64,000 nucleotides of DNA. It comes from Vampirovibrio chlorellavorus (lineage in GTDB: Bacteria > Cyanobacteriota > Vampirovibrionia > Vampirovibrionales > Vampirovibrionaceae). The DNA lies in the NCBI GenBank assembly GCA_001858525.1, contig LAPX01000019.1, positions 44,065 to 108,064 on the forward strand, read 5' to 3'. Below the pieces are notes generated by a model. That model did not search any database. It saw only the letters and a list, made by a program, of their open reading frames with translations, and had not been told where the DNA came from. The position numbers were made by a program, and so were the translations under genes. This document shows positions 25,937 through 34,878 of the stretch, in pieces. Position 1 is the first letter of the stretch. Every line of letters starts with the position of its first letter.

Positions 25937-26171
25937 ATTTCGTTACAAAGAGGTGGTCTATAAGCGACCAAAACACTCGCTTATTTGTTGCATAAAGACC
26001 ACAGTATTTGGAAGTAAGCAGCAGTAATTTGGTAGTAATCATTTTGGGAAATGAGGAGTATATCTCAATAAAAATAAAAAAGTTATTTTCTGAAGGGCGG
26101 CCTGAAGCTAGCTCTATGATTAAGTCTGAGGAGGTGTCGTTACTCGGCGGTAAGCCCTGGATCTGCTTTTC
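25937..26171 (+). repeat. Direct repeat A, left of the arsenic operon
   Basis: This is a diverged copy of the sequence at 28691-28936 in the same orientation. Shared landmarks in order are ATTTCGTTACAAAG, CAGTAATTTGGTAGTAAT, TTGGGAAA, GTATATCTCA, AGCTCTATGATTA, AGGAGGTGTC and CCCTGGATCTGCTTTTC. Homology ends abruptly after GCTTTTC in both. The copies bracket arsR-arsC-arsI-acr3. The function of the repeat is unknown: it could be a mobile-element end, an att region or a small gene remnant. Confidence 0.75.
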
Positions 26172-26188
26172 CTCTTTCTGAACCATAA

Positions 26189-26240
26189 TTCGATACTTGA
26201 CGAAATATAAAATCCGAATCATACTTCGATCATTAGCGAA
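26189..26240 (+). promoter_or_regulatory. ars promoter with two ArsR operators
   Basis: TTCG-N8-CGAA occurs at 26189-26204 and 26225-26240, with similar inner bases (ATACTTGA and ATCATTAG). A -35 TTGACG (26197-26202) and a -10 CATACT (26220-26225) are 17 bases apart. The first operator overlaps the -35 and the second follows the -10, so ArsR bound at both would block the promoter until arsenite binds. Confidence 0.7.
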
Positions 26241-26256
26241 TTATTGGATAATCTCT

Positions 26257-26622
26257 ATGCGTGAGTTCATGGAAATCGCCAAGGCATTGGCTGAAGAGAA
26301 CCGGGTGCGAATTCTCTGGTTGCTCAAAGAACAGGAACTGTGTGTTTGCCAGATTCTAGAAGTACTGAATCTGGCCCCTTCTACGGTGTCAAAGCATTTG
26401 GCAGTCCTGTACCAGGCACGGCTAATTGACTCATCCAAAAAGGGTCGCTGGGTTTACTACCGCTTAAGTTGCGGAGGCACTCGCCCGGAAGCCTGCACGG
26501 CGTGTGATTGGGTGTTCAACTCTTTGGCAAAAGACCCACAAATTCAAACCGATCAAAAAAGGCTGAAAAGCATTCTCAAGATGGACCCGGAGGAACTATG
26601 TCGGATTCAAGCGGAAAGATAA
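26257..26622 (+). CDS. arsR: ArsR-family arsenite-responsive repressor
   Basis: This is a 121-residue winged-helix repressor. I chose ATG 26257 (MREFMEIAKALAEENRVRIL) rather than the upstream in-frame 26197, which would run through the promoter. The arsenite site ELCVC (C29, C31) precedes the recognition helix LNLAPSTVSKHLAVL. Extra Cys residues lie in CGGTRPEACTACDW. It controls the operon through the twin operators just upstream. Its 3' end overlaps arsC by 25 bases. Confidence 0.92.
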   Translation: MREFMEIAKALAEENRVRILWLLKEQELCVCQILEVLNLAPSTVSKHLAVLYQARLIDSSKKGRWVYYRLSCGGTRPEACTACDWVFNSLAKDPQIQTDQKRLKSILKMDPEELCRIQAER

Positions 26623-27050
26623 AAGTCCTGTTTTTGTGTACAGGTAATTCCTGCCGCAGCCAGATGGCGGAAGGTTGGGCCAAGGCGCTGAAAAGCGATG
26701 TGATTGAAACCTATTCCGCCGGGGTAGAAACCCATGGGATGAACCCGCATGCGGTCCAGGTGATGCAGGAAGCGGGTGTGGATATTGCCACGCATCATTC
26801 CAAACATGTCAGGGAATTGGCGGATGTCCCCTTTGATTACGTCGTGACGGTTTGTGATAGCGCCAGTGAAAGTTGTCCACTGTTTACCGGAAAAACCACA
26901 GTGATCCACCACAGCTTTGAGGACCCACCCCGCCTAGCGAAAGGACTGCCTGAAGAGGAAGCCCTCGATATCTACCGTCGCGTTCGCGATGAAATCAGGC
27001 AGTACATTGAAACCTTACCCGAAACCCTAATCAAGGAGGTGCGCTCATGA
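26598..27050 (+). CDS. arsC: Thioredoxin-coupled arsenate reductase
   Basis: This is a 150-residue cytoplasmic enzyme of the low-molecular-weight phosphatase fold that reduces arsenate to arsenite. The P-loop CTGNSCRS starts at C14. The resolving pair C86 and C93 lies in VVTVCDSASESCPLF, as in the S. aureus pI258 type. The start is ATG 26598, with GGAGG five bases before it. It ends in an ATGA overlap with the next gene. Confidence 0.93.
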   Translation: MSDSSGKIKVLFLCTGNSCRSQMAEGWAKALKSDVIETYSAGVETHGMNPHAVQVMQEAGVDIATHHSKHVRELADVPFDYVVTVCDSASESCPLFTGKTTVIHHSFEDPPRLAKGLPEEEALDIYRRVRDEIRQYIETLPETLIKEVRS

Positions 27051-27562
27051 GCCGCGTTCACATTAATATCCCCGTACAGGATTTAGAACGATCCATCCAC
27101 TTTTATAGCAAGCTGTTTAGCACCGAGCCCAGCAAAACCAAAGCCGATTACGCCAACTTCCGACTGGAAGAACCGGCGCTCCATTTGGCCTTGGTCAAAA
27201 ATCCGGCTTATACGGGTAAAGATCCGGCCTTTGATTATGGCCAGCATTTCGGCATTGAGCTTTTTGATGAAGAAACGCTCAAAAACTGGAAAGAACGGGT
27301 GAAGGCCGCAGGCATTCTACCCCATCTGGAAGAGGAGCAAGTGACCTGCTGCTATGCCGTGGCGGATAAGTTCTGGATGCAGGACCCGGATGGCAATGAA
27401 TGGGAGTTCTGGGTACGCACTGATGATGAAGGGGCCACGCTCTTTAATTCAACCAGTGAAGGTACCTGCTGTGCTCCGGTTCAGCCCAAAGAAGAGGCCG
27501 CTGGCTTTCTACCCCTGAGCCCGCTGCCGGTTCCGGTTGCTGTTAGTTACGTTGAATTTTAG
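27047..27562 (+). CDS. arsI: ArsI-type C-As lyase (vicinal oxygen chelate family)
   Basis: This 171-residue protein has two glyoxalase-type modules. Predicted Fe(II) ligands are H5 (VHINIP), H67 (GQHFGI) and E118 (DGNEWE). The vicinal cysteines C101-C102 in QVTCCYA are the ArsI signature for binding trivalent organoarsenicals, and a further Cys pair lies at 141-142. ArsI removes the methyl group from methylarsenite using oxygen. In some ars operons a similar small protein is only called cadmium-induced protein CadI. The Cys pair favours ArsI. Confidence 0.85.
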   Translation: MSRVHINIPVQDLERSIHFYSKLFSTEPSKTKADYANFRLEEPALHLALVKNPAYTGKDPAFDYGQHFGIELFDEETLKNWKERVKAAGILPHLEEEQVTCCYAVADKFWMQDPDGNEWEFWVRTDDEGATLFNSTSEGTCCAPVQPKEEAAGFLPLSPLPVPVAVSYVEF

Positions 27563-27574
27563 TGAGTAATTTCC

Positions 27575-28645
27575 ATGAACGATTCCCCTCTATGCCGCTT
27601 ATCCTTTTTGGATCGCTACCTGACGCTCTGGATATTTTTGGCGATGGCCATTGGCGTGGGCTTGGGATACTTGCTGCCGGGGGTGGAATCGTTCATTAAC
27701 CGGTTTCAGCTTGGTACCACCAATATCCCGATCGCCATTGGCTTGATCCTGATGATGTATCCACCGTTGGCCAAAGTGCGATACGAAGAATTGGGTGAAG
27801 TGTTTCGAAACAAGAAGATTCTGGGCTTGTCCCTGCTTCAAAACTGGATCATTGGCCCCGTGCTGATGTTTGGGCTGGCCATCGCTTTTTTATCCGGATA
27901 TCCCGAATACATGGTCGGGCTGATTATGATTGGCCTGGCTCGATGTATTGCCATGGTGATTGTCTGGAATGATTTGGCCAAAGGCGACACCGATTACGCC
28001 GCCGGATTGGTCGCCTTTAACAGCATTTTTCAGGTGCTGTTTTACAGTGTCTACGCCTGGTTCTTTATTACCCTGTTGCCGCCGCTTTTTGGCCTTAAAG
28101 GGGCCGTGGTGAACGTCAGCATTGTCGAAGTGGCTCAAAGCGTTTTTATTTATCTGGGAATTCCCTTCATTGCCGGGATGATCACACGCTTTACTCTCAT
28201 TAAGGCAAAGGGGGCCGAGTGGTATGCCCGTGAGTTCATTCCCCGCATTAGCCCCATTACACTGGGTGCACTGCTTTTTACCATCGTGGTGATGTTCAGC
28301 CTCAAAGGTAATCTCATCGTTCAGATTCCGATGGATGTGGTGAGAATTGCCATTCCGCTAGTGATTTATTTTGTGGTGATGTTCTTTGTCAGTTTCTATC
28401 TGGGTAAAAAAGTGGGTGCGGATTATTCCCAAAGCGCCACACTGGCTTTTACGGCAGCCGGTAATAACTTTGAGTTAGCGATTGCGGTGGCTATTTCCGT
28501 GTTTGGCATTCATTCGGGGGCGGCGTTTGCGGCTGTTATCGGGCCGCTGGTTGAAGTCCCTGTTCTTATCGGTTTGGTGAATGTGGCATTTTGGCTTCAA
28601 CGCCGTTGGTACGACCAGATACGGTCTGACTCTATCTCAGAATAA
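27575..28645 (+). CDS. acr3: ACR3-type arsenite efflux permease
   Basis: This 356-residue inner-membrane protein of the bile/arsenite/riboflavin transporter superfamily has about ten hydrophobic segments. The family-defining Cys is C124 in [19 protein letters not shown], and the motif [13 protein letters not shown] lies in the C-terminal half. It exports arsenite made by ArsC or ArsI. It is last in the ars operon. The second copy of the flanking repeat begins 46 bases after its stop. Confidence 0.95.
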   Translation: MNDSPLCRLSFLDRYLTLWIFLAMAIGVGLGYLLPGVESFINRFQLGTTNIPIAIGLILMMYPPLAKVRYEELGEVFRNKKILGLSLLQNWIIGPVLMFGLAIAFLSGYPEYMVGLIMIGLARCIAMVIVWNDLAKGDTDYAAGLVAFNSIFQVLFYSVYAWFFITLLPPLFGLKGAVVNVSIVEVAQSVFIYLGIPFIAGMITRFTLIKAKGAEWYAREFIPRISPITLGALLFTIVVMFSLKGNLIVQIPMDVVRIAIPLVIYFVVMFFVSFYLGKKVGADYSQSATLAFTAAGNNFELAIAVAISVFGIHSGAAFAAVIGPLVEVPVLIGLVNVAFWLQRRWYDQIRSDSISE

Positions 28646-28690
28646 AATAAGATACTTGGCTTGCCTGCTCAGCTTCAAAAAAATGTGAGG

Positions 28691-28936
28691 ATTTCGTTAC
28701 AAAGGGAAACAATAAGTAACTACAAAATCCGTATTAAATGCAGCATGTATGCAACAGTATGTAGAGGTAATTGGCAGTAATTTGGTAGTAATTTTGCAGT
28801 AATCGTGTTGGGAAAAGGGGGTATATCTCAGTAGAAAATAAAAACACTTATTTTTTGAGAAGGGGTCTAAAACAAGCTCTATGATTAGGTTTAAGGAGGT
28901 GTCAGTAATGGGCGGTAAACCCTGGATCTGCTTTTC
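28691..28936 (+). repeat. Direct repeat B, right of the arsenic operon
   Basis: This is the partner of repeat A (25937-26171), same orientation. A short frame starting ATG inside both copies keeps the peptide E-V-S-x-x-G-G-K-P-W-I-C-F-S, with silent third-base changes in S, K and S codons. That hints at past coding function (frame 26116-26181 in A, 28881-29048 in B). I do not recognise the peptide. Immediately after the shared end, copy B runs into a tRNA-3'-end-like sequence. Confidence 0.75.
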
Positions 28937-28956
28937 GAATTCCCCTGGGGGTACCA
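28934..28956 (+). other. tRNA 3'-end-like fragment, possible attachment site
   Basis: The sequence parses as T-loop TTCGAAT, T-stem strand TCCCC, acceptor strand TGGGGGT, discriminator A and CCA. Upstream bases do not fold as the rest of a tRNA, so at most this is a 3' fragment, as left by integrases at tRNA genes. Against it, the base at position 61 is T where tRNAs nearly always have C. A hairpin terminator follows 22 bases later, as behind a real tRNA gene. Confidence 0.35.
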
Positions 28957-28978
28957 TTTTACCTTATTTTATAAGCAG

Positions 28979-29012
28979 TCCCAGAGAGCCTTTTGAGCCT
29001 TCTGGGATTTTT
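28979..29012 (+). terminator. Intrinsic terminator
   Basis: TCCCAGA (28979-28985) pairs with TCTGGGA (29001-29007) and is followed by T5. It would end the ars transcript, or be the old terminator of a tRNA gene whose 3' end lies just upstream. I see nothing further in 29013-29183. Confidence 0.6.
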
Positions 29013-29183
29013 CATTTGGGGGAGAGAAGTAATTTTTGCGGGAGGTAGTATAATCCCCAACACTCTACTTTCTCATGCGACCCAAAGTGAACCCCAGTCC
29101 ATAGAATAATGAAGTTGGAAGAGTTAGTGCAAATATCTGATTGGTATTGGGAGAAGAGAGAATGAAGTTAGAAGACACAGATG

Positions 29184-31553
29184 CTAGATTTTAATAGTCC
29201 TTAAACGCAAAGCATTACCTATCACGGAAACGGAACTCAGGCTCATGGCCGCTGCAGCCACCATAGGGCTTAGTAACACGCCCGTAAAGGGGTATAGCAG
29301 TCCTGCTGCAATGGGAACACCCAACAGATTATAAACAAAAGCAAAGAACAAGTTTAGGCGAATATTGTGCATGGTCGCGCGGCTCAGCCGGATTGCCTTA
29401 ATCACCCCTCTTAAATCGCCCTTGACCAGAGTGACACTAGCGCTTTCCATGGCCACATCCGTGCCAGTGCCCATGGCAATTCCGACGTGTGCTTGAGCCA
29501 ATGCGGGGGCGTCATTAATGCCGTCTCCTGCCATTGCAACAACTCGTCCTTCCGATTGCAGGCGCTTTATAATCTCATGCTTCTGCTCAGGCAGCACCTC
29601 AGCCGCCACTTGGTCCAGGCCCAACGTTTTAGCCACTGCTTCAGCCGTTTTCTGGTTGTCGCCAGTTACCATGATAATCTGGATGCCTTCCCCATGAAGT
29701 TGCTGAATGGCTTCCTGTGTCGTGACCTTGATTGGATCGGCCACCGAAACCAGACCTGCTAATTTATCATTTATGGTTATATACATCACAGTGTGACCTT
29801 GTTGGCGCATTTCATTGGCCTGTTTTTCAAGTATTTCCAAGGAAAGCGATAACATCATCCGCTGATTGCCCACCTTTACGGCTTTTCCCTGAATCTGGCC
29901 CATGACCCCTTGCCCAGTAATTGATTGAAAGTTTTCAATAGGCAACAAGGACAAGTTACTAGTCTTGGCCCCTTGTACAATCGCTTCTGCCAGCGGATGT
30001 TCACTGCCCTGCTCTAAAGAAGCGGTCAGGCGTAGGAGTTCCAGCTCACTTAAATTGGGTGATATACTGATTACTTGAGCCAGCTTAGGCTTACCCTCAG
30101 TCAGAGTGCCGGTTTTGTCTACTACCAAGGTGTTGACCTTCTCCAGGGTTTCCAGCGCTTCGGCATTTTTAATTAACACCCCTTCTGACGCGCCCCGGCC
30201 GGTTCCCACCATAATGGACATCGGCGTGGCCAAACCCAAGGCACAGGGACAGGCAATAATCAAAACGGCGACCGCATTCACCAATGCATAGGCAAAACGT
30301 GGTTCTGGACCTACCGTGGCCCAAATGAAAAAAGTTGCAATTGCCACCAATAATACCAAGGGCACAAACCAGCCCGCCACCGTATCTGCCAGCCGTTGAA
30401 TCGGCGCACGGCTCCGCTGGGCTTCTGAAACCATTTGCACAATTTGAGACAAAAGCGTGTCTTTTCCCACCCGCTCGGCTTGCATCACCAAACTGCCCGT
30501 ACCGTTGACGGTTCCGCCCGTAACCTGATCTCCGGGAATTTTTTCCACGGGAAGCGGTTCTCCAGTAATCATAGATTCATCGATATTGCTTTGACCGTCA
30601 ATCACTCGCCCATCCACTGGTACTTTTTCTCCCGGACGGATCCGAAGATGATTGCCAAGTTGAACCGATTCCAATGCAATATCAAATTCGTGACCTTGCT
30701 CATCAATCAAACGGGCCGTTTTTGGGGCAAGCCCCAATAATTGCTTAATGGCCCCGCTGGTTTGCTCTCGGGCCTTGAGTTCCAGTACTTGCCCCAGTAA
30801 TACCAATGCGGTGATAGCAGCAGCCGCTTCAAAATACACCCCGACAATGCCGTGAACGTCCTTAAACGAAGCAGGAAAAATTTCAGGGACAACCGTCGCC
30901 ACAACACTGAACAGGTAAGCCACGCCTGTGCCAATCGCAATCAGGGTAAACATGTTCAAGTGTCGATTCTGTATTGACATCCAACCCCGCTGAAAAAAAG
31001 GCCAGCCTCCCCAAAGTACCACTGGAGTAGTTAGGGCCAGTTCAATCCATTGGCTTGTTTGCATTGAAAGCCACTCAGGAAATTGCAGATTCGGCAGATG
31101 TTTTATCATTGCGAAAAGAACCACAATGGCGGCCAGAATGCTGCTGTACTTGAAGCGATACCCCATCTGTGCCAATTCGGGATCTTCCTGATTTTCCAGG
31201 CTGATGATCATCGGCTCTAAGGCCATACCACAAAGGGCACAGGTACCAGGTCCTTGCTGCTGGATTTCAGGGTGCATGGGGCAGGTGAACAAGTTAGTTT
31301 TATCGTCGGCTGATAAAACCGGATGGGATGTCGGTTCACTTCTAGACAACGCTTGCTTGGGGTTGGCCTCAAATTTGCTATGGCAATGTTGACTACAAAA
31401 ATAAAATGTTTCACCCTGGTAAGTGGATTTCAGCTCTGTTGTTTCGGGATTGACCGTCATTCCACAGATGGGATCTACTTTACTTAAAGCGGCCGTTTTC
31501 ACTTCCGTGTTCTGTGAAGCGCTGCAGCAATGATGGTCTTCCTGCTTAGTCAT
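29184..31553 (-). CDS. copA: P1B-type copper/silver-exporting ATPase
   Basis: This is a 789-residue inner-membrane pump. The N-terminus is Cys/His-rich (EDHHCCSAS), then a YHS domain ([16 protein letters not shown], about 28-66), then a heavy-metal-binding CPMHPEI...[10 protein letters not shown] segment (about 88-112). Motifs follow in order: CPC in [11 protein letters not shown] near 435, phosphorylated Asp in DKTGTLT near 478, TGDN, and [11 protein letters not shown]. This layout is that of CopA/SilP-like Cu(I)/Ag(I) exporters, without classical HMA domains. ATG 31553 has AGGGG upstream. No copper operator was recognised directly upstream. Confidence 0.9.
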   Translation of the reverse strand: MTKQEDHHCCSASQNTEVKTAALSKVDPICGMTVNPETTELKSTYQGETFYFCSQHCHSKFEANPKQALSRSEPTSHPVLSADDKTNLFTCPMHPEIQQQGPGTCALCGMALEPMIISLENQEDPELAQMGYRFKYSSILAAIVVLFAMIKHLPNLQFPEWLSMQTSQWIELALTTPVVLWGGWPFFQRGWMSIQNRHLNMFTLIAIGTGVAYLFSVVATVVPEIFPASFKDVHGIVGVYFEAAAAITALVLLGQVLELKAREQTSGAIKQLLGLAPKTARLIDEQGHEFDIALESVQLGNHLRIRPGEKVPVDGRVIDGQSNIDESMITGEPLPVEKIPGDQVTGGTVNGTGSLVMQAERVGKDTLLSQIVQMVSEAQRSRAPIQRLADTVAGWFVPLVLLVAIATFFIWATVGPEPRFAYALVNAVAVLIIACPCALGLATPMSIMVGTGRGASEGVLIKNAEALETLEKVNTLVVDKTGTLTEGKPKLAQVISISPNLSELELLRLTASLEQGSEHPLAEAIVQGAKTSNLSLLPIENFQSITGQGVMGQIQGKAVKVGNQRMMLSLSLEILEKQANEMRQQGHTVMYITINDKLAGLVSVADPIKVTTQEAIQQLHGEGIQIIMVTGDNQKTAEAVAKTLGLDQVAAEVLPEQKHEIIKRLQSEGRVVAMAGDGINDAPALAQAHVGIAMGTGTDVAMESASVTLVKGDLRGVIKAIRLSRATMHNIRLNLFFAFVYNLLGVPIAAGLLYPFTGVLLSPMVAAAAMSLSSVSVIGNALRLRTIKI

Positions 31554-31591
31554 ATGTTGTTCCCCTTTTGCTTGCGTCCTGCCTTGAGTGC

Positions 31592-31777
31592 CTAAATCAG
31601 GTATTCAGGGGCAGGATCGATTCCATGACAGGATTCTGTGATGCGCTCAAGCGCCAATTTCATGGCGTACAAAGACTGAATTTTATGTTCAACCTTATGT
31701 GAGTCATTTGCTGCATCTGCAACTGCTTTCACACCAGAGTATTCATCGTGGTTTAAACTTTTTATGACTTTGTTATT
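31592..31777 (-). pseudogene. C-terminal remnant of a MerR-family metal regulator
   Basis: A stop-free minus-strand frame of 61 codons without a usable start reads SGVKAVADAANDSHKVEHKI, then QSLYAMKLALERITESCHG and PEYLI, ending at TAG 31592-31594. This matches the dimerisation helix and metal-binding tail of CadR/ZntR/PbrR-type MerR proteins. The DNA-binding half is absent, and the first metal Cys appears replaced by Tyr. The fragment begins right at the MerR-type promoter, so the 5' part of the gene was deleted. Confidence 0.6.
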
Positions 31778-31806
31778 CTAAACCCTATAGCACGATACAG
31801 GGTTAA
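31773..31806 (-). promoter_or_regulatory. MerR-family (CadR/PbrR-type) promoter
   Basis: ACCCTATAG-CACG-ATACAGGGT (31782-31803) closely resembles the operator of CadR/PbrR-type regulators. On the minus strand a -35 TTAACC (31806-31801) and a -10 TAGAAT (31780-31775) are separated by 20 bases. That over-long spacer is the hallmark of MerR-activated promoters. It points toward the MerR remnant and copA. Confidence 0.75.
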
Positions 31807-31877
31807 CCCCGTTGCCTAAATCACCCTTCGGTGCAACCACTTACACGTCTGGGGAATAGTTTTTCTAGCTGCAAGGG

Positions 31878-32278
31878 CTAAAATGCCAAGCAGCGTTTCT
31901 CAATGAGTCGAAAATCTTCCTGAGGCTGAACAATGGCCGCCTCCGATAGTTCAATATTCTGTCTCGACAAAGTTCAGTTCATTCCAAGCCTGTGCTACCC
32001 GTGAAAAGAGATAATTCAGCCGTGGCATTTAAATCCTGAAACACTGTAGCGTCAACGGTGTTCATCATCATGTCAGGGGTCATCAGGGTTTGGCTGTTAC
32101 CTGCCCGAATGAAAGTCAGCGCACCCACGCTCAAAATCGTCCAAAGTGTGGCTTGAGCCCGATGCAAGATAGTACGCTGAATCGTGGTTTCAGCTTGGGC
32201 CACCCCTATTTGAACATTGTCTTTCAATCCCAAATCAATGGCGTCCTGCATGGACGCTGCCTGATCCACCACTACCAA
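31878..32278 (-). pseudogene. Remnant of a TolC-family outer-membrane factor
   Basis: The open piece (31979-32278, TTG start, 99 residues) reads SMQDAIDLGLKDNVQIGVAQ and later LMTPDMMMN, FQDLNATAELSLFTGS. These are N-terminal and first-strand features of TolC-like channels, but there is no signal peptide. After its stop, another frame gives LSEAAIVQPQEDFRLIEKR, resembling a C-terminal tunnel helix, and ends at 31878-31880. Most of the roughly 450-residue gene is deleted. It may once have belonged to a third efflux system controlled by the MerR promoter. Confidence 0.6.
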
Positions 32279-32286
32279 TAAGGCAG

Positions 32287-32811
32287 CTATTGAATGAGCA
32301 GGTCAACTTGAAAATTTTGCCAATTGGTTTGGTCGGGCTGGATAATAATCTTTCGCAACGATGTCTCAGCAATACCCTGGTTGGGATGCTGAATGCTCAC
32401 ATTGTAACCGCCTGCTGGTAGGGTCAGACGATAATGTCCGTGGGTGTCCGGCCGACTGGTGAGCCATTGGTTCGCCCCATAAGGTGCTGCAGATATGGTG
32501 ATATCGCTGAGCGAGTCCAGGATAATCGGGCAGGCGACATTGGGCTGATTGGCCGGACATACGGGACGCACCGTGATAATGCCTTCCAGGTAGCCGTTGA
32601 CCTGCTTCCTGGACTCAGTTTGACTTTGGGGCGATGAGGAACGTCCACGATTCGGCCACAGGGAAACCCCAAACCAACTGCCAAACCCGCCGTTATGTCC
32701 TCCCCAGTTCCAAGCGCCAAAGCCCACGCCAAACTGAGCCAATGCAGGTGAACTGGTTATCACAAGGGGAATCAGCAGGCTCAGAATACAAACGATTCGC
32801 CGCCATTGCAT
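32287..32811 (-). CDS. Exported protein with carboxypeptidase-regulatory-like domain
   Basis: This 174-residue protein starts with a clear signal peptide (MQWRRIVCILSLLIPLVITS, cleavage after ALA near residue 25). A Gly/Trp-rich stretch (FGAWNWGGHNGGFGSWFG) follows. The last 100 residues form a beta-sandwich-like region (GIITVRPVCPANQPNVACP, then GHYRLTLPAGGYNVSI) of the carboxypeptidase regulatory-like type seen in surface and periplasmic proteins. Function is unknown. It lies just upstream of the TolC remnant on the same strand, within the metal-resistance region. Confidence 0.7.
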   Translation of the reverse strand: MQWRRIVCILSLLIPLVITSSPALAQFGVGFGAWNWGGHNGGFGSWFGVSLWPNRGRSSSPQSQTESRKQVNGYLEGIITVRPVCPANQPNVACPIILDSLSDITISAAPYGANQWLTSRPDTHGHYRLTLPAGGYNVSIQHPNQGIAETSLRKIIIQPDQTNWQNFQVDLLIQ

Positions 32812-33015
32812 GAGTCAGGCTCCTTCATCGTTTGGGCAAAAAGTTTTTGACGATGGTTCAATCTTTAGGTTCTATCCCCACGCAACCGGATTCTTTGACT
32901 GTCCTTGGATCTCAAGTTGCTCTTTGTGATCGACTGGTTCTGCTTTAATAAGAAATCAAAACTTAGCCATAATGCAGGAGCTTTTCTGGCATAATAAGAG
33001 AAAAGATCCTCTACA

Positions 33016-33504
33016 ATGCAAAATCCGGAAAACAAACATTTGAAAACAATGGCATTCAACCAAACGCGATGGCATGCCCTGATGGGGCTGATTGTTTATG
33101 TGGTTTTAAGCGTATTCCAACCTGAAGCCCTGGCTGCCATCACCCTGATTGTAGATGGGCCTCACGCCCTGTCGATTCAGGCTGATGCCAAGGGAAACAA
33201 AGCCTTGGTACTCCACCACCATGGCCTCCAAGCTTCAAACGCTGCGGAAAACAGTTTTCACCATCATCATCCCGACAAGCCGGACCACAAGATTTTACTG
33301 TCTAAAGCGGATTTTAGAACGTTTATCGCCAATGAGCATCGACTCCCGCTTTCCTTTGAGCCATTGGGCTCGGTTTTCATTGGCTTCCTGCTGATGTCTA
33401 ACCCATTGACGGGTCAAAAAACGTCTCTGCATCATTTATATGCCCATCCACCGCCGCCCAGTCAGACCCTGCGTTTCCGTCAAACCATCGCCTTACTTAT
33501 TTAA
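33016..33504 (+). CDS. His-rich exported protein upstream of czcCBA
   Basis: This protein has up to 162 residues. Translation may instead start at ATG 33049 (MAFNQTRWHALM). A hydrophobic N-terminal segment ends near ALA, predicting export. The middle holds LHHHG and FHHHHPDKPDH, likely divalent-metal ligands. A second hydrophobic stretch (SVFIGFLLMS) and a Pro-rich LHHLYAHPPPP tail follow. No named family is recognised. Its place 87 bases before czcC suggests a periplasmic metal-binding or sensing helper for the pump. Confidence 0.65.
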   Translation: MQNPENKHLKTMAFNQTRWHALMGLIVYVVLSVFQPEALAAITLIVDGPHALSIQADAKGNKALVLHHHGLQASNAAENSFHHHHPDKPDHKILLSKADFRTFIANEHRLPLSFEPLGSVFIGFLLMSNPLTGQKTSLHHLYAHPPPPSQTLRFRQTIALLI

Positions 33505-33591
33505 ATCACCTTAATCTGCTTTGATTGTGCTGTAATCAGGTTGAATTTTGCCTGAACTTGCCAATACCAAAAGGATTAAGGAGATTTTCGT

Positions 33592-34878
33592 TTGCGTTCC
33601 CCCCTACTCAACGCCTTGCTGTTTAGTCTGGCTGTAACGATGCCTTCTTGGGGCTGGGCAGACACGCCCCCAGTCTTTACCTTAGAGGCCGCCATTGAAA
33701 TTGCCGCCCATAACAACCTGAATTATCAAGCTGCCTTAGTGCAAAAAGACATCAGTCAGGCCCAGATCACCACAGCCAAGGCACGCTTGAATCCCCTGTT
33801 GGTTTCCGATAACGGAATCGCCGAAAAAACCTATCGCCTGGGCTTGCAACAAACTCTGGAGTTGGGTGGAAAACGAAAAAAACGGATTGCGGTCGCTGAA
33901 ACCCAACGCCAACTCACGGACACCATGACAAACGCCAAGCTTTTAGCACTCAGGATGGACGTCCGAAAAACGTACACGGCACTGTACGCCGCGTTGGAGC
34001 GCCAGAAAGCTTATGAAGACATCGTTGAAACCACAAGACACCTACTAGCCATCGCCCAAAAACGGGAGAAGGTGGGCGACATTCCCAAGGTGGATGTTTT
34101 GGGTGCTCAAATTGCGTTTACCAATTCAAGAAATGACCATCAGACCGCTTTTTATCAGGTGGTTTCTGCCAGAAATCGGCTGAGCGCCTTACTGTTCCAG
34201 CCCCTCTCCCCAGAACAGATGCTGGCAGCCCCACCCAGTTTTGCCCAAGAAGCCTTGCTGACGCCCCAGAAACAGGAAACTGGCCAGCCACTGCAAGCAT
34301 CGCTGACTGAGTCGGCGCTGAATCTGAGTCTTCTGATTGAGCAGGCCTTTAAAATTCGTCCTGAGCTTCAGGAAAACCGGCTGAATCAAGTTGTAACACT
34401 GCAGCGGTTGGCTCTGGTCAAGAGTAACCGAATACCCAACCTGAATCTTTCCGCTGGCCCAGACCTGGTTGCTGAACCCGGTCAAAGGCGCTTGAACCTC
34501 TATGTGATTGGGGCTGTGGATATCCCTGTTTTTAACCGGCAACAGGGCCCTATTGAAGAGGAGTCTGCCCGACAACGGCAGCTTCAGATTGCGCAACAGG
34601 CTTTAAAAACCCAAATCACTTATGAAGTTATCAATGCCCATACGGCCTTTATTGCCAGCCAGGAACGCCTAAAGCGCTATGAGGCAGAACTGCTCCCTGA
34701 TGCGGAACGGATTGTGAAACTGGCCCAGTTAAGCTTCCGGGAAGGGAAGTCCTCCATATTGACTCCAATTAATGCTCAACAGGCCTTTATCAATACCCGT
34801 CTGGGGTACTTGCAAGCCATGAGCGATCATCAAGATGCGATCAGTGATTTAGAAAAGGCGATAGGAACCGGATTATGA
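33592..34878 (+). CDS. czcC: Outer-membrane efflux factor, CzcC-like
   Basis: This is a 428-residue outer-membrane factor of the CzcC/TolC family. The start is TTG 33592, supported by AAGGAG eight bases upstream. A signal peptide (1-23) is followed by FTLEAAIEIAAHNNLNYQAA and two long helical repeats (for example FNRQQGPIEEESARQRQLQI). It forms the exit channel of the Czc pump. It ends in an ATGA overlap with czcB. Confidence 0.88.
   Translation: MRSPLLNALLFSLAVTMPSWGWADTPPVFTLEAAIEIAAHNNLNYQAALVQKDISQAQITTAKARLNPLLVSDNGIAEKTYRLGLQQTLELGGKRKKRIAVAETQRQLTDTMTNAKLLALRMDVRKTYTALYAALERQKAYEDIVETTRHLLAIAQKREKVGDIPKVDVLGAQIAFTNSRNDHQTAFYQVVSARNRLSALLFQPLSPEQMLAAPPSFAQEALLTPQKQETGQPLQASLTESALNLSLLIEQAFKIRPELQENRLNQVVTLQRLALVKSNRIPNLNLSAGPDLVAEPGQRRLNLYVIGAVDIPVFNRQQGPIEEESARQRQLQIAQQALKTQITYEVINAHTAFIASQERLKRYEAELLPDAERIVKLAQLSFREGKSSILTPINAQQAFINTRLGYLQAMSDHQDAISDLEKAIGTGL

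Noticed and set aside
25908..26222. 104-codon minus-strand frame over repeat A and the ars promoter
   Set aside because: It runs antisense through the ars promoter and the direct repeat. The partner frame at 28697-28957 is not conserved in length or start.
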